Shown here one piece after another: positions 7,083 through 15,780 of a stretch of DNA of 64,000 nucleotides. The stretch is from Paenibacillus aquistagni (GTDB lineage Bacteria; Bacillota; Bacilli; Paenibacillales; Paenibacillaceae). Made by a program: the position numbers and the translations under genes. Position 1 is the first letter of the stretch. Every line of letters begins with the position of its first letter. The stretch is taken from assembly GCF_900177815.1 (NCBI RefSeq), contig NZ_FXAZ01000001.1, positions 1,240,001 to 1,304,000 on the forward strand, given 5' to 3'. Under the pieces are notes generated by a model. It was not told the DNA's origin. It saw only the letters and a program-made list of their open reading frames with translations, and did no database searches.

Positions 7083-8492
7083 TCAAGCGTGCACGGGCTC
7101 GTCCTGCGCCTCATGGATTAATTGCTCCAGCTGCTTGGTCAGCTCCTTTACTTGTTCCTCATATGCTGGAGAAGAGTAGACATTATTCAGTTCATAAGGG
7201 TCATTCCTCAGGTCAAACAACTCCCACTCAGGAGGCTTAGACTCATCACGAGAATCCGTTGTTCCCAGCGCCTGCGCATAATAATAGATAAGCTTATAAT
7301 CATGTGTACGCAAGCCATAGTGGGAATACACCTCATGGCAGCCATCCAAGTGCATCCAATATCGGTAATACATCGAAGTTCTCCAATCCGAAGGAGTCGT
7401 GCCATTCAGCAAGGAGCGTATGCTTCTGCCTTGCATGCGTTCATGAATCGGCAGACCAGCATAATCCAGAAAGGTAGGTGCGAAGTCGATATTAAGAATC
7501 ATATCATCGTTCACGAGATTCGGTTGAATTTCCTTTGGATAACGAACAAGAAATGGCATGCGAAGCGATTCCTCGTACATAAACCGCTTATCAAACCAAC
7601 CGTGGTCCCCTAAGAAAAATCCTTGATCCGATGTATAAATAACAATCGTGTTATCGGCAATTCCCGCTTGATCCAAGTAATCAAGCATGCGTCCAACATT
7701 GTCATCAATCGAGGCAATGCAGCGCAAATAATCTTTCATATAGCTCTGATACTTCCATCTTCTCACTTCTTCTGCCATGAGGTCTTGCGGCGGTGCTCCT
7801 TTTGTATCCACTACATTGAGGTCATCAATGCGCATCTTGGCATTCACAGCCGCTTGCGAGCGGGTCGCGTAGTCATCATTGAAGGTCGTAGGCTCTGGGA
7901 TATCGATACCTTCAAAAAGATGCTGATGCTTGCCATCGGGCTCCCATGGTCGATGAGGCGCTTTATGATGACACATCAGCATAAAGGGACGGCTGGGATC
8001 ACGTTCAGTGATCCAATCCAAGGAAAGATCCGTAATGATATCGGTGACATAACCCTTATACGGCTTTCTCTCTCCATGTTCAATGAACACCGGATCGTGA
8101 TAGTCCCCTTGATCAGGCAGCACGTTCCAATAGTCAAATCCAGTAGGATCATAGTGGCTCCCATGGCCAAGATGCCATTTCCCAATCATGGCAGTCTGAT
8201 AGCCATCTGCCTGCAGCAGCTTCGGGAAGGTGACCTGCCTTCCGTCAAGATCGTCTCCTAGAGTCTTTACACCATTGATATGATTGTATGTTCCAGTCAG
8301 AATGGCTGCTCGGCTGGGTGCACAGATGGAATTGGTGCAGAAGCAGTTGCCAAATCGAATGCCTTCCTCGGCTATACGATCAAGGTTAGGCGTCTGATTG
8401 ACTTTGCTGTTATAGGCGCTGATTGCATGCGAAGCATGATCATCTGACATGATGAACAAGATGTTGGGGCGCTGCTTTGATGTTCGTTCCAT
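7083..8492 (-). CDS. Sulfatase (alkaline-phosphatase superfamily)
   Basis: 469 residues from ATG at 8492, chosen because a GAGAGG motif lies 8 bases upstream and the protein then begins just before 'RPNILFIMSDDH', the metal-binding N-terminus of sulfatases. 'SICAPSRAAILTG' is the CxPSR motif in which Cys57 is converted to formylglycine by a maturase. 'GKWHLGH' and the C-terminal 'YTSDQGFFLGDHG' metal ligands are present. There is no signal peptide, so it acts in the cytoplasm, probably on an imported sulfated sugar or aryl sulfate. The upstream promoter carries a cre-like site and a LacI-type operator, which fits a carbohydrate-type catabolic role. No maturase gene or sugar transporter is nearby. 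Confidence 0.93.
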   Translation of the reverse strand: MERTSKQRPNILFIMSDDHASHAISAYNSKVNQTPNLDRIAEEGIRFGNCFCTNSICAPSRAAILTGTYNHINGVKTLGDDLDGRQVTFPKLLQADGYQTAMIGKWHLGHGSHYDPTGFDYWNVLPDQGDYHDPVFIEHGERKPYKGYVTDIITDLSLDWITERDPSRPFMLMCHHKAPHRPWEPDGKHQHLFEGIDIPEPTTFNDDYATRSQAAVNAKMRIDDLNVVDTKGAPPQDLMAEEVRRWKYQSYMKDYLRCIASIDDNVGRMLDYLDQAGIADNTIVIYTSDQGFFLGDHGWFDKRFMYEESLRMPFLVRYPKEIQPNLVNDDMILNIDFAPTFLDYAGLPIHERMQGRSIRSLLNGTTPSDWRTSMYYRYWMHLDGCHEVYSHYGLRTHDYKLIYYYAQALGTTDSRDESKPPEWELFDLRNDPYELNNVYSSPAYEEQVKELTKQLEQLIHEAQDEPVHA

Positions 8493-8528
8493 ATGAATCA
8501 TCCTCTCAGGTTTCGATAACAATCCATC

Positions 8529-8546
8529 ATTCGAAACGTTTCGAAT
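8529..8546 (-). promoter_or_regulatory. LacI-type operator palindrome at the sulfatase start site
   Basis: ATTCGAAACGTTTCGAAT is a perfect 18-base palindrome with the central CG and GAAACG/CGTTTC arms typical of LacI/GalR-family operators. It starts 7 bases downstream of the -10 box, where a bound repressor would block initiation. Confidence 0.65.
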
Positions 8547-8553
8547 AAACAAC

Positions 8554-8582
8554 ATTATAAACATAAATGTAACCGTTTACAA
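8554..8582 (-). promoter_or_regulatory. Sulfatase promoter overlapped by a cre-like site
   Basis: On the minus strand TTGTAA (8582-8577), a 17-base spacer and TATAAT (8559-8554) form a good SigA promoter. The 15 bases TTGTAAACGGTTACA at 8582-8568 match every fixed position of the CcpA cre consensus WTGNAANCGNWNNCA and cover the -35 region. This suggests carbon catabolite repression of the sulfatase gene. Confidence 0.7.
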
Positions 8583-8734
8583 GGTGTTCATATCACGTTT
8601 AACATGGAATGTTCATGATTTATGGCTGAATTTGTGTAATTCGTACCTGTCGCTTTCTGGGTTTTTAAGTGTATCATGGAAAGGCAGGAAGATTTCAAGC
8701 GCCTATCATTATTTACATAAGGAGCATTCTTGAC

Positions 8735-10051
8735 ATGAATTGGTTGAATAAAGAGATCGCAGAACGCTGGCGAGAGGAAGGCAGACGCTATGCTTCTGAG
8801 ATCAATGAATATGTACGTATCGGTACGGAAACTGGCTGGCCAGAAGGGTTGGAGCCGCCAGCTGAAGATGAGCGTAGAAGCATCGCTGGCGAGATTATGA
8901 AGATGGTTCGTGCTGCCAATCAAGCGGGTGAGGCGACTACATTGAGAGAGCTTATTCCACCGGCATCATGGCCGCTTACCGCAGCATTCGAAGAGCAGCT
9001 GCAGCCTGTTAAGCCGCTAACATTTTTAAAGGACAGAAGCTTGCTGGTTCAGGCTTTCGATTCAAGCGGACACCATATGGTCTATGTCGTGAACGGCAAA
9101 GGAATAAGCGTATGTACCGGTATTAGCCATGCAGGCGGGGCTGCTGATGGCGAGTGGACTGCACTTGCTGATGAACAAGGCATTCGCATCGTTCGCGGAA
9201 TGACCGCAGCTCAAGAGGGAGAACAAGTCGTTCGATTCCTATGGAGCGACGTGAAAAGGCAGCTGAAGGAAGCGGTCCCCAATATGGAGTCGCTTGCCGA
9301 TATTGAGCATCCTGAGCAGGCATTGGAGGAGATCATTCCTTTTGACGAAGGAAGAAAGGTGCTGCTGGTTAGCAGCTATGGCATCTATCTGCTTCGCAAT
9401 GAGAATAAAGCGATACTGCTCCATCCTGATCACGCACAAAGGCAAGAGTACGAGATGGAAGACACGTACATTGATATGCCGCATGGCGATGTATCTCCAG
9501 ATGGCAAGTGGATCGCATATGGCTCACAAAGCAGCGATCACATGCTGCAAGAGTTGAAGACTGAAGCGTTATTTACCATTTATCCTATATCGAGCTATCC
9601 TCACTATTCCCGATTCTCCAAAAACAGTGAGGAGGTATGGTTCAACGCCTGCCATTTCTATAACGGGGCGACACTCAAGGTGCCTCTTCCTCATTTGAAG
9701 CAAAATGAAAAATGCAGCGAGACCGATGAATGGCCTGTCATGAATGAAGAGATGCGCGTATATGCAGGCGCAGCTGTCAAAGATGGGCAGATTCTAGGAG
9801 ACGCCTATGGCTATTTGAAGCTGATCGCCAGCAGCGGCGAGGAGATCTGGCGCTACTTTGTCGGCAGCACCATCAGCGGCATGACAGTGAGCCATGATGA
9901 GAAGCTGCTTGCTGTTGGCACCTATGGGGGGATGCTCCATCTGCTCAGGCTGGACAGCGGGGAGAAGAGCGAATACAGCATCGGAACAGCAGATATTCTC
10001 GAACTCGACCGCTGGGTCTTGTGGCGCAATCAAGAACCGCTTCGCTGGTAA
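8735..10051 (+). CDS. Hypothetical protein with WD40/propeller-like C-terminal region
   Basis: 438 residues from ATG 8735, which has AAGGAG 10 bases upstream. No signal peptide. The N-terminal 100 residues are helical and acidic. From about residue 110 the chain has repeated short beta motifs such as 'DVSPDGKWIAYGSQSS', 'RFSKNSEEVWFNACHF', 'LIASSGEEIWRYFVG' and 'VSHDEKLLAVGTYGG', which look like degenerate WD40 or TolB-type blades. I do not recognise a named family. It precedes the kinase-HD/RNA ligase pair on the same strand, but a terminator separates them. It is probably a cytoplasmic protein-interaction scaffold. Confidence 0.75.
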   Translation: MNWLNKEIAERWREEGRRYASEINEYVRIGTETGWPEGLEPPAEDERRSIAGEIMKMVRAANQAGEATTLRELIPPASWPLTAAFEEQLQPVKPLTFLKDRSLLVQAFDSSGHHMVYVVNGKGISVCTGISHAGGAADGEWTALADEQGIRIVRGMTAAQEGEQVVRFLWSDVKRQLKEAVPNMESLADIEHPEQALEEIIPFDEGRKVLLVSSYGIYLLRNENKAILLHPDHAQRQEYEMEDTYIDMPHGDVSPDGKWIAYGSQSSDHMLQELKTEALFTIYPISSYPHYSRFSKNSEEVWFNACHFYNGATLKVPLPHLKQNEKCSETDEWPVMNEEMRVYAGAAVKDGQILGDAYGYLKLIASSGEEIWRYFVGSTISGMTVSHDEKLLAVGTYGGMLHLLRLDSGEKSEYSIGTADILELDRWVLWRNQEPLRW

Positions 10052-10118
10052 GCGAACGATCCTTCATATCCTATTCATTCCTACTTGCATCATGTGAATA
10101 GAAGCTTCTTACGATTGC

Positions 10119-10164
10119 AGAATCGGTGATTGATGGGCTTATTCCATTGCCGCCGATTCTTTTA
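10119..10164 (+). terminator. Terminator between the propeller-like gene and the kinase-HD gene
   Basis: AGAATCGG (10119-10126) pairs with CCGATTCT (10153-10160), followed by TTTA, with a small inner ATGG/CCAT hairpin. Confidence 0.6.
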
Positions 10165-10190
10165 TTTGAGCTTGAAAGGAGGTGATTAAG

Positions 10191-11150
10191 ATGACAACCA
10201 TTCATATGCTGGTCGGGATTCCAGGCAGTGGCAAGAGCCACTATGCCAAAGCATGCTGCAAACAAGAGCGTGCCATTCTCGTTGCCACCGATGCGATAAG
10301 AGAAAGGCTATTTGGAAGCGATGCCCGGCAGAAGCACACGTATCGTGTGTTCGACGCGGCCTTTGCCGAGATCGAACAGGCGATTCAAGCTGGGAGAAAT
10401 GTAGTATTCGACGCAACAAACATTGCTCGTGATCGCAGGATTCAATTTATTAATCGCTTTAAGAACACCTCTGTCGAATGTCATATTTGCGTTGTCCCTT
10501 ATGAAATAGCAAGAGCGCGAGTCGCTGCAAGAAAACGCAAAATAGAAGACAGAGTTCTAGAAAAATATCACAAGAACTTGGAATTCCCTGTGCTTGCTGA
10601 AGGCTTTGAACGCCTGCATATCGCGTCTGCCCCCTTCGAAGTCGGGATCGTGAGGGAGACGCTAGAAGAGCTGCTTCGTGGAAAGCCATCTCATGATGAG
10701 CTGTTTGCCTGCTTGCAAGCCTGTCCCACTTTCCAATCCATGCTGGGCTTTGATCAGGAGAACCCTTATCATTCCAAAACATTGTCTCAGCATACCTATG
10801 CGGTACTCGAGTATGTTAATGAATGCTACGAAGGTCAGCATCTGCTGGAGATGCAGCTCGCCGCACTGTTCCATGATGCTGGCAAGCCCTTTTGCAAGGT
10901 GTGGAAGCCTAACCGCGGCTACTATTCCTACTTTGGGCATGAGCATGTCTCAGCAGCCGTGGCCTGCCACGTTCTGAAGCAGCTAGGCTATTCCGATGAT
11001 TTTATTTTGCATGTGGTGAACATGGTCAGCTTCCATATGGAAATTCTGCATGGCGGCGACGCCGGCGCTTCGAGAATCTATCATTTGCTTGGAGAAGAGC
11101 TGCTTGCAGAGCTGTATTTCTTCGCAGAAGCAGACACGTTCGCCAAATAG
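10191..11150 (+). CDS. Polynucleotide kinase-like P-loop domain fused to an HD phosphohydrolase
   Basis: 319 residues. ATG 10191 follows an almost perfect Shine-Dalgarno (AAAGGAGG, 8 bases away). Residues 1-160 form a P-loop kinase: 'GIPGSGKS' (Lys15), then Asp34 and Arg37 in 'TDAIR', which coincide with the essential Asp35/Arg38 spacing of T4 Pnkp, 'VVFDATN' (74-77) and an Arg-rich lid. Residues 168-319 are an HD domain: His201 in 'LSQHTYAV', His228-Asp229 in 'ALFHDAGKP', 'YFGHEHVSA' (His250) and His282. This HD type resembles that of tRNA nucleotidyltransferases, which hydrolyses 2',3'-cyclic phosphates. With the RNA ligase 14 bases downstream, the likely job is healing both ends of broken RNA. 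The activity is inferred. Confidence 0.82.
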   Translation: MTTIHMLVGIPGSGKSHYAKACCKQERAILVATDAIRERLFGSDARQKHTYRVFDAAFAEIEQAIQAGRNVVFDATNIARDRRIQFINRFKNTSVECHICVVPYEIARARVAARKRKIEDRVLEKYHKNLEFPVLAEGFERLHIASAPFEVGIVRETLEELLRGKPSHDELFACLQACPTFQSMLGFDQENPYHSKTLSQHTYAVLEYVNECYEGQHLLEMQLAALFHDAGKPFCKVWKPNRGYYSYFGHEHVSAAVACHVLKQLGYSDDFILHVVNMVSFHMEILHGGDAGASRIYHLLGEELLAELYFFAEADTFAK

Positions 11151-11164
11151 AGGTGATATAGGTT

Positions 11165-11800
11165 ATGAAAATGAAATATCCGAAAACATTGCACCTGCCA
11201 TGGTCCAGAGGCTATACGGACGACGATAAAATATTGCGCAATACCCATCATTTTATCGGGCAGGAGGTGGTCATCACAGAGAAAATGGATGGCGAAAACA
11301 CCACGATGTACCATGATTACATCCATGCTAGATCGATTGACAGCAAAGATCACGCTTCGCGGCATTTTGTAAAGACCTTGCATGGCGCAATCCAATATCT
11401 GATTCCCGAAGGATACCGGCTGTGCGGTGAAAATGTATATGCAAAGCATTCCTTGTCTTACAACGCCTTGCCCGGATACTTCATGCTGTTCTCCGTATGG
11501 AATGAGCGTAATCATTGTTTATCCTGGGAGGAGACAGAAGTGTGGGCAGATCAACTAGGGGTACCGCTTGTTCCTGTGCTGTATCGTGGGTTATGGAACG
11601 AGGAGGCTGCTAAGAAGTGCTATACAAAGCTGTCCCAATGCGGAGGAGAGCAAGAGGGTTATGTCGTTCGATTGGCATCCACATTTGCTTACGAGGATTT
11701 CAAGCAGTCAGTGGCCAAATTTGTTCGCCAAAATCATGTTCAAACAGATGAGCACTGGCTAAGCAAGCCCGTCGAGCCAAACCAGTTGAATAAACTCTAA
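11165..11800 (+). CDS. RNA ligase family protein (Rnl2-like nucleotidyltransferase)
   Basis: 211 residues, the size of a ligase adenylation domain with no extra C-terminal domain. Nucleotidyltransferase motifs run in order: motif I 'EKMDGENT' with the adenylated Lys40, motif III region 'GENVYAKHSLSY' (88-99), motif IIIa 'FMLFSVW' (106-112), motif IV 'EGYVVR' (164-169) and motif V 'VAKFVR' (183-188), followed by the 'NHVQTDEHW' tail. It should seal 3'-OH and 5'-phosphate RNA ends using ATP. AGGTGAT at 11151-11157, right after the upstream stop, is its binding site, so it is coupled to the kinase-HD gene. Confidence 0.87.
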   Translation: MKMKYPKTLHLPWSRGYTDDDKILRNTHHFIGQEVVITEKMDGENTTMYHDYIHARSIDSKDHASRHFVKTLHGAIQYLIPEGYRLCGENVYAKHSLSYNALPGYFMLFSVWNERNHCLSWEETEVWADQLGVPLVPVLYRGLWNEEAAKKCYTKLSQCGGEQEGYVVRLASTFAYEDFKQSVAKFVRQNHVQTDEHWLSKPVEPNQLNKL

Positions 11801-12073
11801 AGTCAATCACCGAGTGAAAAAGGTGGCAGCAAGTACTGAAAAATGAGGAGGAGGGATTATCATGTAATTCGCAGTGGCTTGACACATCTACATAACAGGA
11901 TATAGAAGATGGGTTCCACCTCTTTTTGATGCATTGTCATACATAACATCTTTAACTGCCATAGCATGTATAAACTATCGTTGCTTTCCTAACAATCGAA
12001 CAAACATAACAGATATAACATACGATTTTCATTGATGGATTGCCGTACATCCACACAATCGGAGGGATTCATG
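11801..12073 (+). other. Leader region before the SUFU gene, with candidate promoter and start-stop
   Basis: TTGACA (11879-11884), a 16-base spacer and TATAGA (11901-11906) make a plausible promoter for the downstream gene run, with a leader of about 160 bases. Just upstream, GAGGAGGAGGG followed by ATG-TAA (11862-11867) is a strong ribosome site on a one-codon frame, perhaps a gene remnant. Confidence 0.4.
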
Positions 12074-13111
12074 ATGAGTGAAAACATAGAAGCATCAGGC
12101 TGGAACGCCATAGAAGGAGCGATGGTGAAGCTATACAATGAACAAGAACCGAAGCATTACGGCACGATGATTCCATATGCGTTAGGTGGACAAGATCCTT
12201 TGGATGGCATAAGCGTCTACAAGGCTTGCAAGCCGCTCCCGCATTGGCACTTCGTGACCTATGGCTTCTCCGAGCTCTACGAGAAAGAATCGGACAATCA
12301 CGATTTCAGCGGCTTCGGCTTCGAGCTTACGCTAAGGCTTGCACGTGATGAACAAGAGGAGGAGCCTCCTGCTTGGGCGCTGAACCTGCTTCAGAATATG
12401 GGGAGATATGTGTTTAATAGCGGGAATATTCTCGCTCCAGGCGATTACTTGGACGCAAATGGTCCAATTTGTCTCGGCTCCGATACGAAGCTTACAGCAC
12501 TAGCGTTTATCGAGGATGGGGAACTGCCTGCTCTTCATACGCCAAACGGGCGAGTCGAATTTGTCCAAATGATCGGGATTACCGAAGATGAACTGGAAGC
12601 AATGAAGACTTGGAGCACATATGGCTTGCTCGAAGCTTGTCAGGAATTGCTGCCAGCGCACATAACAGACTTGGCAAGAGAATCCATGCTGCAGGTGCCT
12701 GCGATAGCTGAAGCGGTACAAAAGGGCATTGACCAAGACGGCTCCAATACCGGATTCCTCTATGTCGACCAGTTGTCCTTCAAGCCAGGCAAGAAGCGCC
12801 TGCTTCACAGATCGCCAGCAGAACTTTCGTTAGGAGCCAAGCAGGCGGGGACGGTAGGCAAATTGCTTCGTGGAAGGCTCATGAAAGGCAAAAACCTAAC
12901 CTTGTCTAGTCAAGACCTAAGCGTTATCCTCATGCCTGGAGAAGAGAGCAGCTATGAAGCTTCTGACAAAGAGATTCGGTTGACACTCGCTCCTGAGGTC
13001 ATCACGGAGCTCTCATCTCTTATGCAGCCAAGAGAAGAAGTCCTCCGGCTTGCTTCTTATCACGATTTGATGATTCACATCATAAAAACACACATCAAGG
13101 ATCAAGACTGA
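12074..13111 (+). CDS. Suppressor-of-fused (SUFU) domain protein
   Basis: 345 residues from ATG 12074 (GGAGGG 7 bases upstream; ATG 12071 also possible). The bacterial SUFU signature is clear: 'LGGQDPLDGISVYKACKPLPHWHFVTYGFSELY', with the pattern continuing through 'FGFELTLRLAR', 'PPAWALNLLQNMGRYVF' and 'LTALAFIEDGELPALHTPNG'. Bacterial SUFU proteins are known as immunity proteins in polymorphic toxin loci and as stand-alone genes. The C-terminal 100 residues are less conserved. It heads a run of six plus-strand genes with gaps of about 30-65 bases. Confidence 0.85.
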   Translation: MSENIEASGWNAIEGAMVKLYNEQEPKHYGTMIPYALGGQDPLDGISVYKACKPLPHWHFVTYGFSELYEKESDNHDFSGFGFELTLRLARDEQEEEPPAWALNLLQNMGRYVFNSGNILAPGDYLDANGPICLGSDTKLTALAFIEDGELPALHTPNGRVEFVQMIGITEDELEAMKTWSTYGLLEACQELLPAHITDLARESMLQVPAIAEAVQKGIDQDGSNTGFLYVDQLSFKPGKKRLLHRSPAELSLGAKQAGTVGKLLRGRLMKGKNLTLSSQDLSVILMPGEESSYEASDKEIRLTLAPEVITELSSLMQPREEVLRLASYHDLMIHIIKTHIKDQD

Positions 13112-13174
13112 AATATTGTCTCGACGATCGGGTGAAGCCACATCTTCGATTCAAAAACGAAGGAGATGAATAAA

Positions 13175-13972
13175 ATGGATGCCAAAGCAAAGAAAATATT
13201 GACCCAGACATTCTGGAGTGGTGGAGGGTGGAGAGCGGGAGGCCCCTCCTGCTCGAATGAAGATTTTGAATATGCCAAAAGCAAAGGACTCATGTTTGAC
13301 CCCGCTAATATGTCTCATGATGAATGCATTTCAACATTACGAAAACTGCATGCCCAACCTAACCTAAAGGATAAGGCGGTGAGAGCCTTCCTCCACAGCC
13401 TGTCCACACGAAAGGTTCATTTGAGAAGCGCTTTGTCCAGCTATGCTCTTACCTGCGAGCTGCGAGTCCATACGTACGCTGAGCGGCCAGCAGAACAGAT
13501 CGGCTATTGTGCATGCGGCGACTGTAATGACAAGAAGCTGATGGCAAATGATCAATATGTCAACGAAGATCTGAACGTCCTTAACTTTGAACGAATCAAA
13601 TGGGGCGGTGTCCGCTTGAACTGGCTTATTTACTGCCTGATGGACCTTGAGCTGTTGAATAAAGAGGACTGGCTTGAGGTGAGGAGCGAGGATATTGCCA
13701 TCTTGCAGCAAATGATTCAAGACATAGAAGCCTGCTCGGACACCGATGCAGCCAGACAATTGGAGAAGCGCTGGAAAGATGTCTTCCCCTCCAATCAGCA
13801 TGAACGAGATCGTGTGCTCGAGATATGGGGCTTTGCAGGGCTGCTGCAATCAACAAACGATTATCGCAAAGAGAGAGGGCGGGGAAGCGACTTTGTCTCC
13901 ATGTGCACCTGGAGAGGCGAGGATGGTTACTGCAAGGAGAAGCTGGACTTATATTTTGGACCCTATTTATAG
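13175..13972 (+). CDS. Hypothetical protein, possible immunity-type
   Basis: 265 residues from ATG 13175, chosen because AAGGAG ends 9 bases upstream; ATG 13166 is too close to it. No family recognised. The N-terminus is Gly/Trp-rich (FWSGGGWR) and the centre has a 'CACGDC' cysteine cluster near residue 110, possibly a metal site. The remainder is helical and hydrophilic with no signal or membrane segment. It lies between the SUFU gene and a small unknown gene in the same directional run, so co-expression is likely. Any immunity role rests on context only. Confidence 0.7.
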   Translation: MDAKAKKILTQTFWSGGGWRAGGPSCSNEDFEYAKSKGLMFDPANMSHDECISTLRKLHAQPNLKDKAVRAFLHSLSTRKVHLRSALSSYALTCELRVHTYAERPAEQIGYCACGDCNDKKLMANDQYVNEDLNVLNFERIKWGGVRLNWLIYCLMDLELLNKEDWLEVRSEDIAILQQMIQDIEACSDTDAARQLEKRWKDVFPSNQHERDRVLEIWGFAGLLQSTNDYRKERGRGSDFVSMCTWRGEDGYCKEKLDLYFGPYL

Positions 13973-14005
13973 CATGATAAACAGGTTGAAGGCGGCGAGA
14001 CACAA

Positions 14006-14377
14006 GTGATAACAGTTACTGAGATCTATCACCTTATTCAAAAGGAAGGTTTCTTTGAACGCGTCTTCCAAGCGGATCACGATTGGGATACGCTGCTAGA
14101 TAAGCGAGATGAGGCAGAATTTGATACCAGATGGACTTCGAGTTGCGAAGCATTGCGCAGCATAGATTCCTCTGAAAGTCAATTGATTGCAGATATTCGA
14201 GAGAGGGCGTTTAAAGAAACGTTTCGACTCACCCAGCACCCGGAGCTTGCAGTATATGTGTCAGACGACCTTGGCCTTATAGCGTCAGCAGCCGACCACC
14301 AGTTCGATTCAGCGTTTATCCAGCAGCTGTGGAACATCTACCTGAAGGGAAGCTTCCCAACAACAATAAATGATTGA
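14006..14377 (+). CDS. Small hypothetical protein
   Basis: 123 residues starting at GTG 14006, with a weak AAGGCGG site. Acidic, helical and soluble, without membrane segments or known motifs; tryptophans near residues 28 and 43 and a 'YVSDDLGLIA' stretch are the only notable features. Size and composition are like small immunity proteins of toxin loci, but I cannot assign a family. It is 34 bases after the preceding stop. Confidence 0.65.
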   Translation: MITVTEIYHLIQKEGFFERVFQADHDWDTLLDKRDEAEFDTRWTSSCEALRSIDSSESQLIADIRERAFKETFRLTQHPELAVYVSDDLGLIASAADHQFDSAFIQQLWNIYLKGSFPTTIND

Positions 14378-14427
14378 ATAAATAAATGAAATGGATAGAC
14401 GCATCCATCAAGGAGGTAAGGTATACG

Positions 14428-15720
14428 TTGACTGAAAGAATTCCTTGCAAGACTGAAGGCTGCCAGGCCACGATTCTGCCGACTACAGCAGTCAAGACAG
14501 GCGGCTATTGCATGCCTTGCCACCAAGAGCAGGAGCGGCAAAAACGACAGGCCTATATCGAAGCGCATCGCAAAACCGTAAATCAATATGAAGGGCTGAC
14601 AGACCCTGTAGATGTTTTGAAGATCATGCATGCTCCGAGAGTCTATGATCCTCTCATTCAATATGCACCTTATCCATTGAGCATGGAAGAAGTGTACCTC
14701 TCATTAAGCGCTGACGAGGCCGCACGTATGCTAAATCACGCGATCGAGCAGCTAGAGTCAGGAGATACAGATGAAGCCGAAACGATCCTCATGTCGCTCG
14801 TTTGCTATCTGAATTTGGATATAGCGGATGTACTGCCAACACTTATGGAGCACGATTTGTATCATGCTTCAATCCTTTTCAAGGATGCTCCAGCCGATAT
14901 TCGGGACCTCCTTATCGAACAGGCAGAAGCTGACGATGATCGCCGCAACCATCTGCTGCTCATTCTTAGCTGGATTGGAGATTGCGAGGTAGTTAGCCAG
15001 TTTCAGAGATGGAGCCTCACTCCTCCACAATGGACAGAGCAGCTATTCGTGGAACCTGAGCATTATGCGCTTGAAGCAGGCTGGGAGCTTACCCAGGCAG
15101 GGGAGCGCCGCAGCTTGATCCATAACCACAGTTATGCGATCCGAGCTGCGAGTGAAGAGCAGGCTTGTACGGCTGAGGCGGACACTGCGCACTTTCTTCA
15201 GGAAAGCCGCTCCGCTTGTCCATGGTGCAGCCGTAAGCTTACTCTTCTGATCGATGTCGATACGGCTCATTTGTCTTTACGATATCTCGGATTGCCGTTC
15301 GAGCGTCTACAGGTGATGACATGCGAGCATTGCGGCGCCTACGGCACCCTATACATGGAGCTCGATCAACAAGGGAAACCAAGCTGGAGCCCCTTTAATC
15401 ATCTGCCTGTCTTACCGAGCCCTGATCTATCAGCGGATAGTGATTCCGACCTGTCAAGAGCAAGACTTATCCTTGCAGATGTTCCGCATTCTCCATTTTA
15501 TACTGCGAATTGGGCCTTGTCTCAGCACAATTCCCAGCTTGGCGGACATCCGAGCTGGGTGCAGGACGCGGAATATCCCGTATGTCCTTGCTGCCAACAG
15601 CATATGTCGTATATCGGCCAGCTTGATTGGGAGGATATCGAACAGTATGGTGAAGGACTCTTTTATATGTTTATTTGTATAGAAGACAGAATAACCGCGA
15701 CCGTATACCAGCAGAGCTGA
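14428..15720 (+). CDS. Zinc-ribbon protein with YwqG-like C-terminal segment
   Basis: 430 residues. AAGGAGG at 14410-14416 lies 11 bases before TTG 14428, so I prefer that start to ATG 14386, whose next codons would be the binding site itself. The protein has three cysteine pairs of zinc-ribbon type: 'CKTEGC...CMPC' near the N-terminus, 'CPWC...CEHC' in the middle and 'CPCC' near the end. The C-terminal 'LGGHPSWVQDAEYPVCPCCQ' followed by 'YIGQLDW' resembles YwqG/DUF1963 proteins, which also occur as predicted immunity proteins. The middle is helical. Cytoplasmic; function unknown. Confidence 0.72.
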   Translation: MTERIPCKTEGCQATILPTTAVKTGGYCMPCHQEQERQKRQAYIEAHRKTVNQYEGLTDPVDVLKIMHAPRVYDPLIQYAPYPLSMEEVYLSLSADEAARMLNHAIEQLESGDTDEAETILMSLVCYLNLDIADVLPTLMEHDLYHASILFKDAPADIRDLLIEQAEADDDRRNHLLLILSWIGDCEVVSQFQRWSLTPPQWTEQLFVEPEHYALEAGWELTQAGERRSLIHNHSYAIRAASEEQACTAEADTAHFLQESRSACPWCSRKLTLLIDVDTAHLSLRYLGLPFERLQVMTCEHCGAYGTLYMELDQQGKPSWSPFNHLPVLPSPDLSADSDSDLSRARLILADVPHSPFYTANWALSQHNSQLGGHPSWVQDAEYPVCPCCQQHMSYIGQLDWEDIEQYGEGLFYMFICIEDRITATVYQQS

Positions 15721-15780
15721 TACGAAAATGAATGCATGTCACAAGATCGAAAGTCATAATTGGCAGAGGAGAGCGAATTG

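Noticed and set aside
7623-8261. 212-codon plus-strand frame opposite the sulfatase
   Set aside because: It mirrors conserved sulfatase sequence and has no recognisable domain or ribosome site.
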